Assembly (NCBI RefSeq): GCF_001679045.1
Contig: NZ_LYCK01000013.1
Location: 124,001-188,000 of the forward strand
DNA length: 64,000 nt
From: Haemophilus haemolyticus
GTDB lineage: Bacteria > Pseudomonadota > Gammaproteobacteria > Enterobacterales > Pasteurellaceae
Direction of reading: 5' to 3'
The notes under the pieces were generated by a model. That model saw only the letters and a list, made by a program, of their open reading frames with translations, made no database searches and was not told the origin of the DNA. The position numbers were made by a program, and so were the translations under genes. Shown here one piece after another: positions 60,614 through 64,000 of this stretch. Every line of letters starts with the position of its first letter. Within the stretch, counting starts at the first letter, position 1.

Positions 60614-62458
60614 TTATTCAGCATGTTCACTTAAAAATCCGCCACTTTGATGATTCCAAAGTTTAGCGTACAGACCATTACGCGCCAGTAATTCAGCATG
60701 GGTACCTTGTTCAACAATTTGTCCTTTATCAAGCACAATCAGGCGATCCATCGCTGCGATGGTGGATAAACGATGAGCAATGGCAATCACTGTTTTATTT
60801 TCCATCATCTTATCGAGACTTTCTTGTATCGCCACTTCCACTTCCGAATCCAATGCGCTTGTGGCTTCATCTAACAATAGAATTGGTGCATCTTTTAACA
60901 TGACACGAGCAATAGCAATGCGCTGACGCTGACCACCTGAAAGTTTGACACCTCTTTCACCCACATGGGCATCGTAGCCTTTTCTGCCTTGAGCATCAGT
61001 GAGAAATGGAATGAAATCAGCGGCTTCCGCCCGTTCAGCAGCTAAAATCATCTCTTCATCTGTGGCATTAGGGCGGCCATAAATAATATTGTCACGAACA
61101 GATCGATGCAGCAGTGAAGTGTCTTGAGTCACTAAACCGATTTGGCGGCGTAGGCTTTCTTGTTGCACATCTAGAACATCTTGCCCATCAATGGTAATCG
61201 CGCCTTGTTGTGCTTCATAGAAGCGAAGCAATAAGTTTACAATCGTAGATTTTCCTGCACCAGAACGGCCGATCAGTCCGACTTTTTCACCAGGTTTGAT
61301 GGTGAGATTGAAATGATTGAGTAATGGTTTTGTCGGATCATAAGCAAAGGTAATGTCGTTAAACTTAATTTCCCCTTGTGTCACTTGTAACGGCGATGCT
61401 TGAGGTTTATCTACAATAGTGTGAGGTTTGGTTAAAGTATTCATTCCATCGTTTACGGTTCCGATATTCTCAAACAAACGGGCAGACTCCCACATAATCC
61501 ATCGAGACAGCCCATTGACTCGTAATGCCATTGCGGTTGCTGTTGCTATTGCACCCACGCCAACTTGACCACTTTTCCATAAAATAATTCCGAGTAAGGC
61601 TGTGCTTAGTGTAAGTAAAATATTAGCTGCATAAGTGAGCGTGTCCAGTGATGTTGCTAGGCGCATTTGAGCGTGTACTGTGACCATAAAATCTTCCATA
61701 GAACGTTTGGCATAAGCGGCCTCACGCGAACCATGAGAGAATAATTTTACTGTGGCAATATTGGAATAAGCATCTGTAATGCGTCCTGTCATTAAAGAAC
61801 GAGCATCCGCTTGTCGTTGAGCTGTCTTTGATAATTTAGGAATGAGGGTTCGTAGGATAAAAACAAAAATCGTAATCCAAGCAATAAATGGCAGTAAGAA
61901 CCAAGAATCTAATGCTGCGAGAACTAATCCTGATGTAATAAAATATACGATGACATATACAAACATATCCGCAAGTGTGAGCACTGTATCACGAACAGCA
62001 AGTGCGGTTTGCATTACTTTGGCAGACACTCTGCCGGCAAATTCATCTTGATAAAAACTCAAACTTTGCCCAAGCATTAAACGATGGAAATTCCAACGTA
62101 ATCGCATTGGAAATACGCCTTGTAGGGTTTGTAAACGTACGGTAGAGGCTAAAAATCCCCACACGATGCTAACAAGTAATAGAGCAGCCATGCCAATTAA
62201 TAAATGGCCTTTTTCTTGCCATAATGTCTCAGGCGTAAATGTCCCTAACCAATCTACAAGCGTTCCCATAAATTGGAATAATACGGCTTCCATTACACCA
62301 GTACCAACCGTTAGCACTGTCAGTAAGAGAATCCAGCCTTTCATTCCTTCAATGCTAGACCAAATAAAGCGCAATAAACCTTTTTTAGGTGTTGTTGGAT
62401 TACCTTCCGGATAAGGATTTAAACGGTTCTCAAACCACGAAAAAATTTTGTTAAACAT
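60614..62458 (-). CDS. ABC transporter, fused permease-ATPase (MsbA/exporter type)
   Basis: 614 residues: six membrane helices (about 40-320) then one ATPase domain with Walker A GLIGRSGAGKSTIV, Q-loop LVTQDTSLL, signature LSGGQRQRIAIAR, Walker B ILLLDEATSALD and switch His AIAHRLST. It resembles HI1051 of Rd in length and text (from memory). Substrate unknown. The HI1050-like MerP gene, next to HI1051 in Rd, lies 27 kb away here. Confidence 0.9.
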   Translation of the reverse strand: MFNKIFSWFENRLNPYPEGNPTTPKKGLLRFIWSSIEGMKGWILLLTVLTVGTGVMEAVLFQFMGTLVDWLGTFTPETLWQEKGHLLIGMAALLLVSIVWGFLASTVRLQTLQGVFPMRLRWNFHRLMLGQSLSFYQDEFAGRVSAKVMQTALAVRDTVLTLADMFVYVIVYFITSGLVLAALDSWFLLPFIAWITIFVFILRTLIPKLSKTAQRQADARSLMTGRITDAYSNIATVKLFSHGSREAAYAKRSMEDFMVTVHAQMRLATSLDTLTYAANILLTLSTALLGIILWKSGQVGVGAIATATAMALRVNGLSRWIMWESARLFENIGTVNDGMNTLTKPHTIVDKPQASPLQVTQGEIKFNDITFAYDPTKPLLNHFNLTIKPGEKVGLIGRSGAGKSTIVNLLLRFYEAQQGAITIDGQDVLDVQQESLRRQIGLVTQDTSLLHRSVRDNIIYGRPNATDEEMILAAERAEAADFIPFLTDAQGRKGYDAHVGERGVKLSGGQRQRIAIARVMLKDAPILLLDEATSALDSEVEVAIQESLDKMMENKTVIAIAHRLSTIAAMDRLIVLDKGQIVEQGTHAELLARNGLYAKLWNHQSGGFLSEHAE

Positions 62459-62469
62459 ATCTTTTCCTT

Positions 62470-62500
62470 AAAAAGAAAAGGCAACAGATGTTGCCTTTCA
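62470..62500 (-). terminator. Terminator after the AraC-type gene
   Basis: On the minus strand AAAGGCAAC-atct-GTTGCCTTT followed by TCTTTTT, between the regulator and the ABC transporter gene. Confidence 0.78.
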
Positions 62501-62536
62501 AAAAACTTGGCGATTATAGCGCAAAAATTCTCCAAT

Positions 62537-63433
62537 TTATAGGCTGGCAGATTTTCTGTATTGGCTTGGTGAAAGTTGGTAGTAATTCTTGAAGGCTTTA
62601 CTAAAATGCGCTTCCGATTGATACCCTACCTCTAAAGCAATGGCAAGCACAGATTGTTGGGATTGCTTTAATAAAAATGCTGCCGATTGTAACCGCACTT
62701 GAGTAATAAAACGCCCTGGCGACATACCCAGTTGTTGTTGAAAAACACGAATAAAGTTTGCTCGAGACATTGCCGAAAGTTCGGCTAATTGTTCAATTCG
62801 CCAATCTTCTTGAGGTCGTTGTAATATCGCACCTAGCACCGCATTTAATCGCTTGTCTTGCAACGCGAGTAGCACACCGCCTGTAATTAAGTTCTCTTGA
62901 ATCGCATGGCGTAAAATATAAATTAAAAGCACATTCGAAAGTGCATCGACGACTGATTTTGTTCCTGCATCGTTTTTTTGTGCTTCTTGTAGAAAAAGCT
63001 GAACCAACGGATGAATCGGTGTATCACATAAATTGAGATGCAAATATTCAGGCATAGAAGCAGTGAGGAGTGCATCTTGCTGATAATAAAACGCCCCGCA
63101 GAACATTTTTAAATCTGGTGTACCTTGCCCTACTTGATATAATTCAAATGCACCTTGCCAGCTTTTTTTCAATGATGCGTCTTTTGTTTGATTGGACGAA
63201 TGACGCATAAAGTGAGGTTGATTTTGGGGAAGGAAAAAGATATCGCCTTCCTTTAAATGAAATTGCTTTTGCCCGAGTGTAAGCCAGCATTCGCCTTGTT
63301 CAATAAGATGGAATACGCCTTTTCCTGCATCTTTTTCTTGATGGGCAACTTGCCATTCACCTTGAAATTCACAGCGAATATTAATTTCCCCACGCACTTG
63401 TGCTAAATGGGTGAGTTTATCTAAATAATCCAT
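62537..63433 (-). CDS. AraC-family transcription regulator with cupin domain
   Basis: 298 residues. The N-terminal cupin sensor has CWLTLGQKQFHLKEGDIFFLPQNQPHFMRHS. The C-terminal double helix-turn-helix spans AELSAMSRANFIRVFQQQLGMSP and AIALEVGYQSEAHFSKAFKNYY. It is divergent from the CMD gene at 63545 with 111 bases between, the usual arrangement of a regulator and its target. Confidence 0.9.
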   Translation of the reverse strand: MDYLDKLTHLAQVRGEINIRCEFQGEWQVAHQEKDAGKGVFHLIEQGECWLTLGQKQFHLKEGDIFFLPQNQPHFMRHSSNQTKDASLKKSWQGAFELYQVGQGTPDLKMFCGAFYYQQDALLTASMPEYLHLNLCDTPIHPLVQLFLQEAQKNDAGTKSVVDALSNVLLIYILRHAIQENLITGGVLLALQDKRLNAVLGAILQRPQEDWRIEQLAELSAMSRANFIRVFQQQLGMSPGRFITQVRLQSAAFLLKQSQQSVLAIALEVGYQSEAHFSKAFKNYYQLSPSQYRKSASL

Positions 63434-63544
63434 AATGAGATGTTAGCGATAAAAATTGAGATAAATAAGCAAGTATCATAATCCAATCTGCCTATAATTT
63501 GCCACACCAGTTCGTTATTAATTAAATATATTTAGGAGAACATT

Positions 63545-63886
63545 ATGTTTGCAGATTGGAAAGAAGAAACATCACACGTTAAAAAATCATTTGGTGCGTT
63601 AGGTAAACAATATCCAAAAATGTTACAAGCTTACCAAGCATTAGGCGCAGCAGCGGCAGAAGGCAATGTGCTTGATGCTAAAACTCGTGAACTTATCGCA
63701 TTAGCAGTTGCTGTAACAACTCGTTGCGAAAGCTGCATTAGCGTACACGCAGAAGAAGCTGTAAAAGCGGGCGCGAGCGAAGCTGAAGTGGCTGCAGCAT
63801 TAGCAATGTCTATCGCATTAAATGCAGGCGCTGCTTATACTTATTCTTTACGTGCATTGGAAGCATATAACGTACAGAAAGGTTAA
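63545..63886 (+). CDS. Carboxymuconolactone decarboxylase/AhpD-like protein
   Basis: 113 residues, helical, with the AhpD-type CxxC redox motif in TTRCESCISVHAEEAVKAGA. This suggests alkyl hydroperoxidase or thiol-redox activity rather than lactone decarboxylation. AGGAGAACATT precedes the ATG. Likely controlled by the divergent AraC-type regulator, whose inducer is unknown. Confidence 0.88.
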   Translation: MFADWKEETSHVKKSFGALGKQYPKMLQAYQALGAAAAEGNVLDAKTRELIALAVAVTTRCESCISVHAEEAVKAGASEAEVAAALAMSIALNAGAAYTYSLRALEAYNVQKG

Positions 63887-63923
63887 TTACCTGTCATTCC
63901 ATAGAGTTAAGTTGATTAAAGAA

Positions 63924-63955
63924 AAGGGAGTATTAAAAATACTCCCTTTGTTTTA
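63924..63955 (+). terminator. Terminator after the CMD/AhpD-like gene
   Basis: AAAGGGAGTATT-aaa-AATACTCCCTTT followed by GTTTTAT. The last 45 bases show nothing else. Confidence 0.85.
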
Positions 63956-64000
63956 TCGATATTTTACTGCCTAACAAAATAAAAGAATTTCTCGATTAAG

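Overview
The window looks like chromosomal DNA of a Haemophilus species of the H. influenzae group. The evidence is many copies of the 9-base DNA uptake signal AAGTGCGGT (often paired head to head in terminators), AT-rich codon use, and genes that closely match H. influenzae families (comM, opsX, kdkA, narQ, exbBD-tonB, ureABCEFGD). An intact sodC, a urease operon, an extra enterobacterial-type waaC, and blocks that I remember as adjacent in strain Rd but that lie far apart here all fit H. haemolyticus better than typical H. influenzae. The species call is an inference.

Region by region: 1-1.6 kb holds groES-groEL (groEL cut by the window edge) behind a heat-shock-type promoter. 1.7-7.8 kb is the urease operon ureABC-[GST-like gene]-ureEFGD, interrupted by a MITE-like inverted-repeat element. 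8-9.4 kb is aspA behind a CRP-type promoter. 9.5-16 kb holds talB, a frameshifted VirK/YbjX-family gene, engB, comM behind a competence regulatory element, deoC, a TlpA-like thioredoxin and hldD. 16.1-19 kb is an overlapping waaF-EamA-waaC operon for LPS inner core. 19-31 kb is mostly housekeeping: an MFS transporter, tRNA-Ser, a SulP transporter, rph-pyrE-djlA-dusC, rpoH, murB, narQ, plsY and folB. 31-33.5 kb holds sodC and a MerT/MerP/transglutaminase-like operon.

33.7-46 kb is the most unusual part. It contains metH (cobalamin-dependent methionine synthase), then a very AT-rich two-gene cassette that looks like a Septu (PtuA ATPase + PtuB HNH nuclease) anti-phage system. A graveyard of short palindromes, an N-terminally truncated DUF4143 ATPase and a lipoprotein follow. 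Next is a TonB receptor/binding protein/permease/ATPase operon resembling BtuBFCD, which could supply cobalamin to MetH. 46-52.4 kb holds glyQ and glyS separated by small genes, an Agp-type phosphatase, a DUF559 gene, a second MITE copy and an AT-rich lipoprotein. 52.4-64 kb holds tRNA-Ile(CAT), a glutamine amidotransferase, exbBD-tonB, bcp, dapA, bamC, opsX/kdkA, rdgB, an MsbA-like ABC transporter, and an AraC regulator divergent from a CMD/AhpD-like gene.

Functional links: ExbBD-TonB would energise the BtuB-like receptor. RpoH in the window would drive groESL. HldD makes ADP-heptose used by WaaC, WaaF and OpsX, and KdkA phosphorylates Kdo, the acceptor preferred by OpsX-type enzymes. Having both waaC and opsX/kdkA raises the possibility of two inner-core glycoforms. 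The strongest candidate for an under-described system is the Septu-like cassette at 37.4-39.3 kb. All family calls come from reading motifs by eye; no database search was run.
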